From positions 3,253,258 to 3,317,257 of the forward strand of contig NZ_OY782578.1 of assembly GCF_963677945.1 (NCBI RefSeq): a stretch of 64,000 nucleotides of DNA, read 5' to 3'. Under the pieces are notes generated by a model that saw nothing but the letters and a program-made list of their open reading frames with translations, did no database searches and was not told the DNA's origin. The stretch comes from an uncultured Bacteroides sp. (GTDB lineage Bacteria; Bacteroidota; Bacteroidia; Bacteroidales; Bacteroidaceae). Both the position numbers and the translations under genes were made by a program. Of the stretch, positions 1 through 8,639 are shown in pieces (position 1 is the stretch's first letter; every line of letters starts with the position of its first letter).

Positions 1-1700
1 CCTATCCAGGGATTATCATCTGTAGCACGTTTACGGATACTAAAAGCATCAGCATTTAATTGAGACAAGCGAAAGCCGTCCCATGATGCCCACTTATCAA
101 GCAAATCGCGGTTCTCAGCATCAAACTTTTCATATTCAGGGATACGTTTGCCTTCCATCTGTTGTTGCTGAAGAGTATTATCTTCATTTAAAGTCAGAAC
201 ACGTCTTCCTACCAAAGGTTGTACCGGTTCACTCCATACTCCGCCATCTGCCCCCGAGAATGCTATATGACGATTATACACGGCTTCACGCATAGGTACT
301 TCAATGCGTATTCCAAGAGAGTGAATATAATCTTTATTCTGATCACCATTATAAACAAAGGTATGTACCATCTTTATCTGATCACTGCCTTTATATAGAT
401 AAAAACGGATAGTAAAAGGCAATAACTCACGACCATTAGTTTTATGCACTCCTTCTATCTTCACAACTATGCGTACAGCACCATTCTGTTCAATTTCAAC
501 CTTCTTTATTTCACTCTTATAGTTGGTAAAATGAATCTGATCTGTATTTTCGGCCAAAGGTTTATCCTGTGTCTGGCAAATCAAATAAGCTCTACCTCCT
601 ACCTTAACATCGCCATACCAAAGACCTTCTAATAAATATTCACCAGATTTGGGAAATACAGCCTTAATTATACCTGTATTTACCTCAAAAGCATTGTTTT
701 TACTAACAACAGGCATTAACTCAGCCTTTTTCTTTGATGCTTCATTAATCTGCAGCTTTAACTGATTAGTTGAAGCAGGTATTACAGCCGATACCCCACC
801 CCATTTTACTGAACCATCAGGCCAATAAGCCAATGGCCACATATCTGTAGAGAGCTGTTTTCCATCAGCAGAAAAAAGAGCGACAGTTTTATTATGAGTA
901 AGGCTACCTTGGGTAAATGGAACTCCAAAGCTTACTGGAGTATTAATTGACGGTACATCGCCTATCCATCTCAGACTGACAGGTTCCTTTTCGACATTAT
1001 TGCAAGTATACTGGAAATTTGTAATACGAGTACGGGATAAAGTTGTACGGAAACCAAACCAGCCGGAGGTAAGAGGATTAGTATCACGAAAGTCAACCAA
1101 ACGTTTGCCATTCATATAATAGCTCACCTTATTACCTTTGCTCATAATTTTAATATGATACCATTTATTAGGTTTAAGCAAATGTTCGCTATCAGTATAT
1201 TCACGCAAAATGGCCGGTTGAAAAGCTTTATCCTTTATACCCCGTTCATCTCCATTATACCGGCGGAAACGTGTTGTTGAATTACTATTTCCCCCATATC
1301 CCAAATAGTAGAGCTGCAAAGAATAACAATTCATAAAGATACCATTACGCCAGTTCTTTCTTTTCAGGATATCATTCGGGCATTTAGGATCAGACGCCAT
1401 CCAGAAACAATTCAGGTCGCTCAACCGATCCCCTTTTTTACCTTTATCCATAACACATGCGTCATATTCTATGGTAGTTTCACCATTCATCTTTTCCTTG
1501 CGCCACAGAGTAAGTCCTTTCGGTGAAAGAATTTCCACAGTATCGCCCAAGAAAGTTATTTTATAATCAGGTGACTCCGATTCCACACTCCAGAATTTAT
1601 TAAATTGCCTGGCATTTAAAGCCGACAACTGTTTAGTTTGAGCTGATGAAATAAAAGGGACCAAACAAAAGCTGAAAATCCAAAATAATCTATTTTTCAT
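1..1700 (-). CDS. DUF6250 / PcRGLX-type exo-rhamnogalacturonan lyase-like protein (3' end outside window)
   Basis: Reads in frame from an ATG at 1700 to the window edge, about 566 codons, with no stop. Residues 1-20 are a signal peptide ending in SSAQ. Residues about 25-215 look like DUF6250, a lectin-like jelly roll, with the cues LTLWRKEKMNGETTIEYDA and DRLSDLNCFWMASDP. From about residue 225 the sequence matches the N-terminal barrel of PcRGLX/YetA-like proteins (WPLAYWPDGSVKWGG), a family that includes PL26 exo-acting rhamnogalacturonan lyases. It begins 19 bases after the PL11 gene, so the two are probably co-transcribed and attack the same rhamnogalacturonan I backbone. Family membership comes from remembered motifs; lyase activity is inferred and the C-terminal part is not visible. 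Confidence 0.8.
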   Translation of the reverse strand, partial: MKNRLFWIFSFCLVPFISSAQTKQLSALNARQFNKFWSVESESPDYKITFLGDTVEILSPKGLTLWRKEKMNGETTIEYDACVMDKGKKGDRLSDLNCFWMASDPKCPNDILKRKNWRNGIFMNCYSLQLYYLGYGGNSNSTTRFRRYNGDERGIKDKAFQPAILREYTDSEHLLKPNKWYHIKIMSKGNKVSYYMNGKRLVDFRDTNPLTSGWFGFRTTLSRTRITNFQYTCNNVEKEPVSLRWIGDVPSINTPVSFGVPFTQGSLTHNKTVALFSADGKQLSTDMWPLAYWPDGSVKWGGVSAVIPASTNQLKLQINEASKKKAELMPVVSKNNAFEVNTGIIKAVFPKSGEYLLEGLWYGDVKVGGRAYLICQTQDKPLAENTDQIHFTNYKSEIKKVEIEQNGAVRIVVKIEGVHKTNGRELLPFTIRFYLYKGSDQIKMVHTFVYNGDQNKDYIHSLGIRIEVPMREAVYNRHIAFSGADGGVWSEPVQPLVGRRVLTLNEDNTLQQQQMEGKRIPEYEKFDAENRDLLDKWASWDGFRLSQLNADAFSIRKRATDDNPWI

Positions 1701-1718
1701 TGTAAAGTAACCGTTAAA

Positions 1719-3557
1719 CTATTCACCTAAATAATATGAAGGTACAGGTGCTTGCGGATAACCCATAGAGCGGTGAGCAACATAACTACGGTAAACACCA
1801 TCCTGCATCAAAGTAATTCTACGATCTTTTGCCGGTATATTAGTTGTATATATACGAAGCTCGCCCGGTAATGAGGTAACGACCTCTTCACGCCAGTCAC
1901 CATATAAATCTCCAATCAGTTGAATATCGCCTTCTATACCTTCAGTAAGAGTTTTGCCTTTCCATTCTGTAACACTTAAAGATTTGCCATTAGAAGACGA
2001 ACTTGCTCCCCAGCGGTTATCATCACCTTTAAATGTTTCTCTGGCAAGGTCTGCATTCCACCATATCCAGTTGCGACATGAAGGAACATCTTCATTTTTA
2101 CCCAAAGATTTACCATCAGCAGATAATAAGTATTTGTCACTGCTTCCGCCTTTTTTATCTTCTGAGGCAAAGCATTCCAAACCTTTATGAGCAGGATCAA
2201 TATCAGCAACCATTCCATCGCCAACATGAAATGTTTTATGTCCGATGTTCCATACCTGTTTTCCGGTTTTAGCATCTACCACACAAACACCTCTGCCATT
2301 GTCTTGCCAAGGCTCCAAAGCAAGAAAAACTTCCATTCCAAGTCGATTTGGATCAATATCAGTTAAATAACATTTGTCAGGATGTCCCAAACCAGCCGAC
2401 CACAATAAAGTTCCATTATCATCAAGCATGCAGGAACCTAATAATATTTCATCACGCCCATCTCCATCAACATCACCACAAACCATATTATGAGATCCCA
2501 TGCTACGCACTACCGGATTTTCTTCATCACCATTCCAGCGCCATGCACGTTCAAGTTTATTGCCATTAAGTTGCCATGCATCCACCACCATTAGTTTATA
2601 TGTGCCACGACAAGTCAGGATATAAGGTGTTTTACCATCCAGAAAAGCCATTCCTATCTGGTTGCGATTCTGGCGAACTAAGTTACCATAGCTAAAATTT
2701 CTTTCCGGCCAATCTACTCTTGTTATCTCTTTTCCGGTCATACCATCAAGAAGGCTTAAATATTCATCTCCTGAATCAATGCGCCCCTTTTCGTTTCGCT
2801 TAGCATTATCCGGTGCTGTTTTTAGAGCGATCTCAGCTTTTCCATCGCCATTAAAATCGTAAGCTACAAATGGTGAATACCAAATACCAGGTTCTATGCC
2901 TTGCCCTAAATCTTTTGACCACAGGAAAGTTCCATCATTGAGGTAAGCTTCAATCTGAAATGTTTTTCCATCCAGATTTCCAGGCATTCCCGGATCAACG
3001 TTCATATCCGGTGTGCGGATTATGTAATCGTAAGTTCCATCTCCATTCAAATCGGCAACTGCAACTTTCCCAACTTTCACAGAACGGTTAAGTTTGATTG
3101 AATGATAATTTTTCAAAGAAGCAAAATTCACGTCCAGTTTATCTGATAATGATTTTTCTTTTCCATTTTTATCCAGAACACTAATCCAATATTGAGCTTT
3201 TCCCACAGTAAAGGTCTTGTCTGTAAAATCACAAGTAGCAGTTAATGGTTTCTTTGTTAATCGCTGTATTTTTCCATTTAAATTACGATAAAGATGAAAA
3301 GACACATCATTTCCATCTTGTTCCAAAAGTCGCCAACTAAGATAAACACCTTTACCATCAGCAGCAGGAACTGCAGTCAGCCCTCGATTGAGGCTTTCCT
3401 TGATTTTATTAGTTGCAAAACCATTCAAAGTTGGTTTTGGTTCATGACTGGGTTGCAATATCTCATAATAATAATTGCGTTCACGGGGATCCTGTGCATG
3501 CAAATTTCCAGCAGCACATAATAAGACTCCGCAAAAAAGTAGATGTGCAGATTTCAT
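1719..3557 (-). CDS. Rhamnogalacturonan lyase, polysaccharide lyase family 11
   Basis: About 612 residues. A signal peptide (MKSAHLLFCGVLLCAAG, ending NLHAQ) supports the ATG at 3557; an ATG at 3572 is also possible. The mature N-terminus has an FnIII-like domain (RGLTAVPAADGKGVYLSWR) and then the PL11 eight-bladed propeller, shown by repeated calcium-loop-like motifs such as DLNGDGTYDYIIRTPD, DFNGDGKAEIALKTAPD and DVDGDGRDEILLGS. PL11 enzymes cleave rhamnosyl-galacturonate bonds in the rhamnogalacturonan I backbone by beta-elimination. Length and order fit YesW-type enzymes. The gene probably opens an operon that continues into the DUF6250/PcRGLX gene 18 bases downstream. Exported; the exact cell location cannot be told from sequence. 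Confidence 0.92.
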   Translation of the reverse strand: MKSAHLLFCGVLLCAAGNLHAQDPRERNYYYEILQPSHEPKPTLNGFATNKIKESLNRGLTAVPAADGKGVYLSWRLLEQDGNDVSFHLYRNLNGKIQRLTKKPLTATCDFTDKTFTVGKAQYWISVLDKNGKEKSLSDKLDVNFASLKNYHSIKLNRSVKVGKVAVADLNGDGTYDYIIRTPDMNVDPGMPGNLDGKTFQIEAYLNDGTFLWSKDLGQGIEPGIWYSPFVAYDFNGDGKAEIALKTAPDNAKRNEKGRIDSGDEYLSLLDGMTGKEITRVDWPERNFSYGNLVRQNRNQIGMAFLDGKTPYILTCRGTYKLMVVDAWQLNGNKLERAWRWNGDEENPVVRSMGSHNMVCGDVDGDGRDEILLGSCMLDDNGTLLWSAGLGHPDKCYLTDIDPNRLGMEVFLALEPWQDNGRGVCVVDAKTGKQVWNIGHKTFHVGDGMVADIDPAHKGLECFASEDKKGGSSDKYLLSADGKSLGKNEDVPSCRNWIWWNADLARETFKGDDNRWGASSSSNGKSLSVTEWKGKTLTEGIEGDIQLIGDLYGDWREEVVTSLPGELRIYTTNIPAKDRRITLMQDGVYRSYVAHRSMGYPQAPVPSYYLGE

Positions 3558-3595
3558 AATTCTTATATTCATTAACAAAGTAAGTTATCTTTCAA

Positions 3596-3627
3596 CAAAA
3601 GTAAATCACTACCCTGCATTATACAAT
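3596..3627 (-). promoter_or_regulatory. Predicted promoter of the PL11 operon
   Basis: On the minus strand the -7 box is TACTTTTG (3596-3603) and a -33-like box ATTG (3624-3627) lies 20 bases away, close to the Bacteroidota pattern TTTG-N19-21-TAnnTTTG. Transcription would start near 3589, leaving a leader of about 30 bases before the ATG at 3557. Confidence 0.5.
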
Positions 3628-3940
3628 AGAATATAGTACACAGAGATGAAATATTATACTAAAAAAAAAATTCATTCGCATTTGAGTAAGTGTTTTGCTA
3701 TTGAGCAACAAGTACTTAATAAAACAGCATAGTCTTTATTAGTATTTGAAGCAATGCCATAATTGCAGTTATAAATTTCCCGAAACGACTAGAGGCAGAC
3801 TGAATCAAATCAATTATTAAACATTAATGAGTAAAATATGCTATATGGTTAAATAGCTATATTTTTCAAAATGAATATTCTTTAATATAAATGTATTGTA
3901 TTCCATTTTTAAAACAAATAACATATAATACTTTTGCAAT

Positions 3941-4135
3941 CATTGAAACAAACAAATAGTAAGTCTCTATTTAAAGGGCGTTATCTTATATTATTAAACA
4001 GACATTAGTGTATAAAATAGAATTCAAATATTAAAATAAACTTTAGGTGTTTTAGGGTATAGATTATTTAGGTATAACGGATTAATAGATTAAATTTATA
4101 GAAAGGAGTGGTCGTGAGATTACTCCTTTTTTATT
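3941..4135 (+). ncRNA. Candidate free-standing small RNA, about 190 nt
   Basis: A -7-like box TACTTTTG lies at 3929-3936 and a hairpin terminator ends near 4135 on the same strand. The segment between has no convincing reading frame, and no plus-strand gene follows until 8161. Both neighbours lie on the minus strand, so the terminator has no other obvious client. No clear TTTG -33 box is visible 19-21 bases upstream, which weakens the case. Function unknown. Confidence 0.4.
4102..4135 (+). terminator. Rho-independent terminator of the candidate small RNA
   Basis: Stem AAAGGAGT (4102-4109) pairs with ACTCCTTT (4122-4129), followed by a T-rich tail on the plus strand. No coding gene on this strand ends here. 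Confidence 0.6.
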
Positions 4136-4192
4136 AATTGATTTTATATTTTACTTTTGATTTTAAAATTCCTCCAAATAAGTATTTCAAAA

Positions 4193-4226
4193 AAAGGAGC
4201 CAAACTTTTACAAGTTTGGCTCCTTT
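4193..4226 (-). terminator. Terminator after the double GH43 gene
   Basis: Near-perfect 15-base stem (AAAGGAGCCAAACTT with its complement), short loop, and seven Ts on the minus strand. It starts about 40 bases past the stop of the GH43 gene. Confidence 0.85.
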
Positions 4227-4264
4227 ATATCTTATAGCAGACCTAATAACGTTTATTTGTAATC

Positions 4265-6193
4265 TCAATTTGTAGGTATTACACGCTTTATTGTTCCGTC
4301 TTCATTAAACATGAGCCTATCAATACAAACTTCACGATGGTATCCAGGTCCATTTTCTTTATTCAGATAGTTCTTATTGATACGATGATAAACAATATAC
4401 CATTCGTCACTCCCTGGGATATTTAAAATTGAATTATGTGCCGGACCATAGATCTCGTTCTTTGCATCTTGTATTAAAACAATAGGATCCTTAGCCACTT
4501 CTATCGGACCAGTAGGTGAAGTACTGGTTCCATACGCTACGTGATAATTTGGTGAACCTGTATCATCAACCGACCAAAGGAAATAATAGAGTCCATTTCT
4601 ATAAAATACGTAAGAAGCTTCACGAAAAGCATAATTCTCCAATGTTCCACCTTGAGGAGTTAATACTTTTGTAGTACCTTCTTTCAGTGATGTCATATCA
4701 TCGTTAAGCTCGGCTACTGCCATATAACCATTACCCCAATATAGATAACTCTTACCCGATTTTGGATCAGTGAATACATCCACATCAATTTGCTGACCTC
4801 TTCCTACAGGTGATGTTGTAACAATAGGATATCCCAAGTCAGTGAAAGGTCCTGTAGGAGAATTTGACGTAGCAACACCTATTTGCTTTCTATTTGCTTC
4901 TTTGCTATTAGCACTAAAGTAAAAGAAGTATTTATATTTTCCACCAATGAGTTTCTCTTCAATACAAGGCGCCCATGCATTACCGTCAGCCCACTTTACC
5001 TGATCTGTTTTTACATCAATAATTGTTCCTTCATCTTTCCAATCTTTCAAATTTGTTGATGAGAAAACATTAAATGAATGTCCACCCCATCCTGGCACTC
5101 CATCTGTTGTTGGATAAATATAATATTTATCTGTCTTGTGTGAATAAAGAACTTCAGGATCGGCATGGAATCCCGGAATTATAGGATTAGATTGTTTGCT
5201 TTCCGTTATACCCCATTTTGCAATCAAAGCATCTTTTTCCTTTTTAGTTATAGGAATAATAGTTCCGTGACGAGGATGAAAATTCATGGAGATATTATTA
5301 TCAATAACTTTAAAGTTATCTAAATCGGTACTTTCGGTAAACTGATACTTGCCTTTCATGTACACATCATACATGAGAATATATTTATCAGAATTTATCA
5401 GCTTAAATATTCCGGAACCTTCTACAGATTCTTTAGTCTGTTGTTTATAGTCACTTGATTCTGTCCATTTTCCAGAGGTAAGAGAAGAAGTTGTTGCTTT
5501 CTTTATACCATTGCCGTGTCCTTCTGTTTTGTAAAATAAATGATATAATCCATCTTTATAGATAATATCACCATCGATGCATGAAAGTTTGTTTTGAGGA
5601 ATAAACAAAGGTTTTGGAGATCCTTCAATATCTGTAAAATCTTTATTAGCATATGCATAATAAATAACATCCGGATTTTCGCCATACTTCATTGACCAGT
5701 ACACCATATACTTACCAGCCTTTTTATCATAGATAGTTTGGGGAGCCCAAACTCGAAGCAGATCTTCCTGTCCTTTATACTTTTTCTGAATATTAACTAC
5801 ATTGGATTTCCAATTAATGAGATCGGTAGATTTAAGCAATATCATTGCTCTGTTAGAGCTCCAGCCATTAGCTGCCACCATATCTGTAAGTACCATATAA
5901 AAAGTCTTTCCATCTTCTCCACGCAAGATATGCGGATCCCGCACCCCTCCGGTAGAACTGATAGTTTTTGAACTGATCAATGGCTTATTGTTGTTCAAAG
6001 CTTTGTAATTATATCCATCGTCACTAATGGCATAACGAACAGATTCTTCATCTCCATTATTGCCAGTGAAATAGACAAAAAGGTAAGCACTGCAATTATT
6101 AGCTTTTTTGCTGGTAGTAATTGCAGCTTTTCCAGAGAAAGTTAAAAAGAAGAATAATAAAAGTAGAGTTGCATTTTTCATTTCATATTTCAT
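4265..6193 (-). CDS. Tandem two-domain glycoside hydrolase family 43 protein
   Basis: 642 residues; signal peptide about 1-24. Two complete GH43 five-bladed propellers follow. Domain 1 (about 34-325) has RDPHI (catalytic base Asp), a middle Asp region near RVWAPQTIYD and VEGSGIFKL (general acid Glu). Domain 2 (about 335-640) has NPIIPGFHADPEV (base Asp), DVDVFTDPKSGKSYLYWGNG and YAFREASYVF (acid Glu). GH43 enzymes are mostly alpha-L-arabinofuranosidases, arabinanases or beta-xylosidases. Both domains keep the expected acids, so both may be active. Next to a PL11 lyase, a role on arabinan or arabinogalactan side chains of pectin is likely; substrate is inferred from context only. Confidence 0.88.
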   Translation of the reverse strand: MKYEMKNATLLLLFFFLTFSGKAAITTSKKANNCSAYLFVYFTGNNGDEESVRYAISDDGYNYKALNNNKPLISSKTISSTGGVRDPHILRGEDGKTFYMVLTDMVAANGWSSNRAMILLKSTDLINWKSNVVNIQKKYKGQEDLLRVWAPQTIYDKKAGKYMVYWSMKYGENPDVIYYAYANKDFTDIEGSPKPLFIPQNKLSCIDGDIIYKDGLYHLFYKTEGHGNGIKKATTSSLTSGKWTESSDYKQQTKESVEGSGIFKLINSDKYILMYDVYMKGKYQFTESTDLDNFKVIDNNISMNFHPRHGTIIPITKKEKDALIAKWGITESKQSNPIIPGFHADPEVLYSHKTDKYYIYPTTDGVPGWGGHSFNVFSSTNLKDWKDEGTIIDVKTDQVKWADGNAWAPCIEEKLIGGKYKYFFYFSANSKEANRKQIGVATSNSPTGPFTDLGYPIVTTSPVGRGQQIDVDVFTDPKSGKSYLYWGNGYMAVAELNDDMTSLKEGTTKVLTPQGGTLENYAFREASYVFYRNGLYYFLWSVDDTGSPNYHVAYGTSTSPTGPIEVAKDPIVLIQDAKNEIYGPAHNSILNIPGSDEWYIVYHRINKNYLNKENGPGYHREVCIDRLMFNEDGTIKRVIPTN

Positions 6194-6376
6194 TTTTAAA
6201 TAAATACAGTTTAAGAAGTCCCAGATACATAAATATCTTTGAAAATCTTGTTGTTAATAGAAACCGAGTTTACTTCGGAATTATTTCATAATTATTATTT
6301 TATGCCGTAGATGTACAGCATGTGAGAATGAATAGAACAATAAATTTGTTTCTCCATAATCGATTTTTACAGGACA

Positions 6377-6384
6377 CAAATATA
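6377..6384 (-). promoter_or_regulatory. Possible -7 box for the GH43 gene
   Basis: Minus-strand TATATTTG fits TAnnTTTG, but no TTTG is visible at the usual distance because the region upstream is the ompA terminator. The predicted leader would be about 175 bases. Confidence 0.35.
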
Positions 6385-6386
6385 AT

Positions 6387-6428
6387 AAAAATCAAGCTAG
6401 CTCAGATTAACTAAGTCAGCTTGATTTT
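6387..6428 (-). terminator. Terminator after the OmpA-family gene
   Basis: Arms AAAATCAAGCT (6387-6397) and AGCTTGATTTT (6418-6428) with an imperfect inner stem; T-rich on the minus strand. It sits 22 bases past the stop codon. Confidence 0.75.
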
Positions 6429-6449
6429 ATACTCAACGCTCTTTTTTAT

Positions 6450-7646
6450 TTATTTAAAAGTATAAATGCTTATTTTATTCCAGATATTATTAATTGGTAC
6501 AGATTGTTTATTGCCACTGAAGTTCATTATTATAAAACGATTTGCAGGAATATTATATTTTTCACTCAACACTTTAATAACAGCTTCAGCACGTTTTTTA
6601 CTTACCTGCAAATTAATATCAGCTGTACTTGCTTTTACATCTGTATAACTTGCTATTTTAACCTGCTTTTCACGATATTTCATCATATATTGTGCTACTG
6701 TATAAAGATTAAACTCCTGATCTGTTTCAATTGTAGATTTTCCAGTCCGGAAAACAATCACAGAAATCAGCACCGTATCTTTCAAGGCAGATTCGTTATC
6801 AAAAAAGGTATTCTTTTCAGTTTCTGTAATCTGCTTATTTTCATAACGCACCTTATACCCTTCCAATTGTTCTCTAAGCTCTTTATTCTGATTATTCAAT
6901 ATTTGAATCTCTCCTCGCAGCTCATTATTCCGTTCATTCAAAGACTGAATTAAAATGGGATCAACAGGAGCAACAAGAGCAAAGCCCCTATTTTTGAAAC
7001 GATAAGTAAAGCCTGCCAAGAGATTCAAAGTTGCATCATTATAAGTTTTCCATTTCTCCTGACCATTAAAATCATCGCGCAGCAGATTACCATTTGCTTC
7101 TATATTAAAACTCCAGGCATCACTAAGACGAATGTCGGCTTGTAATCCTAACCGTATAGAGCCGCTATTCGATGACTTCAAAGTATGTTGCTGAGGTTCG
7201 AACTGTGTTGATACATATACATTCTGATTTTTAAAAGTATGCACAAAGCCAGCTCCGAGGATACCTATAAGATTGAATCCTCTATTTTCTCTGTATGATC
7301 TGAATATATTACTCATATTAAACAATACATCTAAGTTTGCATTAATATAAGTAACATTATAAAGAGCTCCGACAATATTATTCTTCGAAGTCCATCCTCC
7401 AATCTGAAAACGAGTACCGACTTCGGGAGAAAAGAATTTTCCTATATTTAAAGCTGCAGTTGGGCTCAACTTACCGGAGAAAGAAGAGTAAGCCTGACTC
7501 TCACTAAACGTATATTGCCCTCCCATCTGCAACTGTAGAAACCAATTATCCCAATATCCATACTGCTTTAAAGTTTTTTCCCGTTCCTGAGCAAAACTCA
7601 TTGCAGTAAAAATGGCTACTGCCAACAGAAAAAATACTTTTTTCAT
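6450..7646 (-). CDS. OmpA-family outer membrane protein
   Basis: 398 residues. Signal peptide MKKVFFLLAVAIFTAMSFA. Residues about 25-220 have the alternating aromatic pattern of an outer-membrane beta-barrel. Residues about 228-262 form a short coiled coil (SLNERNNELRGEIQILNNQ). Residues about 285-398 are an OmpA-like peptidoglycan-binding domain (TGKSTIETDQEFNLYTVAQY, then ASYTDVKASTADINLQVSKK and RAEAVIKVL). The domain normally holds the outer membrane to the wall through diaminopimelate. Single-gene unit: its terminator lies downstream, and the next gene upstream is divergent. An array of regularly spaced palindromes lies 134-240 bases upstream of the start codon and could act on it. Confidence 0.88.
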   Translation of the reverse strand: MKKVFFLLAVAIFTAMSFAQEREKTLKQYGYWDNWFLQLQMGGQYTFSESQAYSSFSGKLSPTAALNIGKFFSPEVGTRFQIGGWTSKNNIVGALYNVTYINANLDVLFNMSNIFRSYRENRGFNLIGILGAGFVHTFKNQNVYVSTQFEPQQHTLKSSNSGSIRLGLQADIRLSDAWSFNIEANGNLLRDDFNGQEKWKTYNDATLNLLAGFTYRFKNRGFALVAPVDPILIQSLNERNNELRGEIQILNNQNKELREQLEGYKVRYENKQITETEKNTFFDNESALKDTVLISVIVFRTGKSTIETDQEFNLYTVAQYMMKYREKQVKIASYTDVKASTADINLQVSKKRAEAVIKVLSEKYNIPANRFIIMNFSGNKQSVPINNIWNKISIYTFK

Positions 7647-7779
7647 AGTTCTTTATTTAATCATTAATAAAACTATATATAAAACACACAAGTATTGATT
7701 ATTGTTAAACGCTAACTACTCTTTTTTGAGGTTCTAAAGAATAAAGAGATAAAAAGAATAAAACAAGAAAGAATTATAT

Positions 7780-7886
7780 TTTGATGTATATCAAAGAGGT
7801 ATTTAGATATACATCAAAAGAGTGCTCTGATATACATCAAAACAATGATTAGATGTATATCAAAAACAAATTCAGATACATCTAAA
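7780..7886. repeat. Array of five 16-base near-palindromes, period 23 bases
   Basis: Units at 7780-7795 (TTTGATGTATATCAAA), 7803-7818 (TTAGATATACATCAAA), 7826-7841 (TCTGATATACATCAAA), 7849-7864 (TTAGATGTATATCAAA) and 7871-7886 (TTCAGATACATCTAAA). Unit starts are 23, 23, 23 and 22 bases apart. The asymmetric centre GTAT/ATAC runs forward, reverse, reverse, forward. The array lies between divergent genes, upstream of the OmpA gene. It fits a multi-site operator or a small intergenic repeat family; function is not known to me. Confidence 0.85.
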
Positions 7887-8160
7887 GACAGAACTTCTCT
7901 TGTAAAATAACAAATCATCTTCATATAAATTACTGAACAAACAAGTCCAATAATATTTTTAAGAATGAGTAATTTATAAAACTCATATTTAAAACAAAAT
8001 AACTAGAAAAATACTTATATATAATTGTTATTTATTTGAGAAATTATTACTTATTTTGTCATGCATTTTAGCGTTTAAATTTTGATAATAGTAACTAAGC
8101 CTTAAAATGCAGGATTCTAGAAGATTACAAAAACTACACATAGATTAAAAACGAACTATT
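7887..8160. other. Rest of the divergent intergenic region
   Basis: AT-rich leader of the BamE-like lipoprotein gene. No canonical TAnnTTTG promoter with good spacing and no structured RNA was recognised. Confidence 0.5.
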
Positions 8161-8496
8161 ATGAAAAAAATTATTTTATTCTTCTGTTTGACAATTGTTT
8201 TATCATCATGCAAAATTCTGAACTTCGGGCATAATATAATGCTTATAGAACAAGGGATGACAAAGAATGAGGTTCTAAAGATTTTAGGAGAACCTAGCGA
8301 CAGACAATTTCAAGAAACTGAAGAATCATGGAGATATATTGATCCGCTTGCGGGTTCAACAACTTCAACTCAATATTATATTGTTTGGTTTGAGAATAAC
8401 ATCGTTACAAGCTTAACTACATACAACGAACCTTTGCCAAATACTCAGAATAATAATTCGCATTACGACAGACGTAATCATATAGACAGAAGATAA
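8161..8496 (+). CDS. Small lipoprotein with a BamE/SmpA-like domain
   Basis: 111 residues. Lipobox LSSC at residues 14-17 gives a lipidated Cys17. The segment IEQGMTKNEVLKILGEP (about 29-45) is the typical helix turn of SmpA/OmlA (BamE-like) domains, followed by a beta region with a YIVWFENN strand. In Proteobacteria BamE belongs to the barrel-assembly complex, but this fold is used widely in small bacterial lipoproteins, so a Bam role should not be assumed. The C-terminal tail is Asn/His/Arg-rich (residues about 95-111). It leads a group of three plus-strand genes for exported proteins. Confidence 0.75.
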   Translation: MKKIILFFCLTIVLSSCKILNFGHNIMLIEQGMTKNEVLKILGEPSDRQFQETEESWRYIDPLAGSTTSTQYYIVWFENNIVTSLTTYNEPLPNTQNNNSHYDRRNHIDRR

Positions 8497-8588
8497 ATAG
8501 CTCTTTTACATTTCTTTTTAAAGCCAGATAATAAGATTTATACAAATTAAAAAACATAATATATAAATAGAACGCTCTTTTATATTAC

Positions 8589-8596
8589 TATTTTTG
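8589..8596 (+). promoter_or_regulatory. Possible -7 box for the charged-tail protein gene
   Basis: TATTTTTG matches TAnnTTTG and lies 44 bases before the preferred ATG at 8640. No clear TTTG was found 19-21 bases upstream. Confidence 0.4.
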
Positions 8597-8639
8597 AAAC
8601 GTATATTTTGTTTTCAATATGACTAAAAACAAGAAGATT

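Larger units (their letters stand above)
3628..4264. other. Long intergenic region between the PL11 and GH43 genes
   Basis: No coding gene seen. It holds the candidate small RNA and the two terminator hairpins listed separately. The rest is AT-rich without a repeat I could recognise. Confidence 0.6.

Noticed and set aside
7780-7886. CRISPR array
   Set aside because: Repeats are only 16 bases and palindromic, spacers are 6-7 bases, and no cas genes are present.
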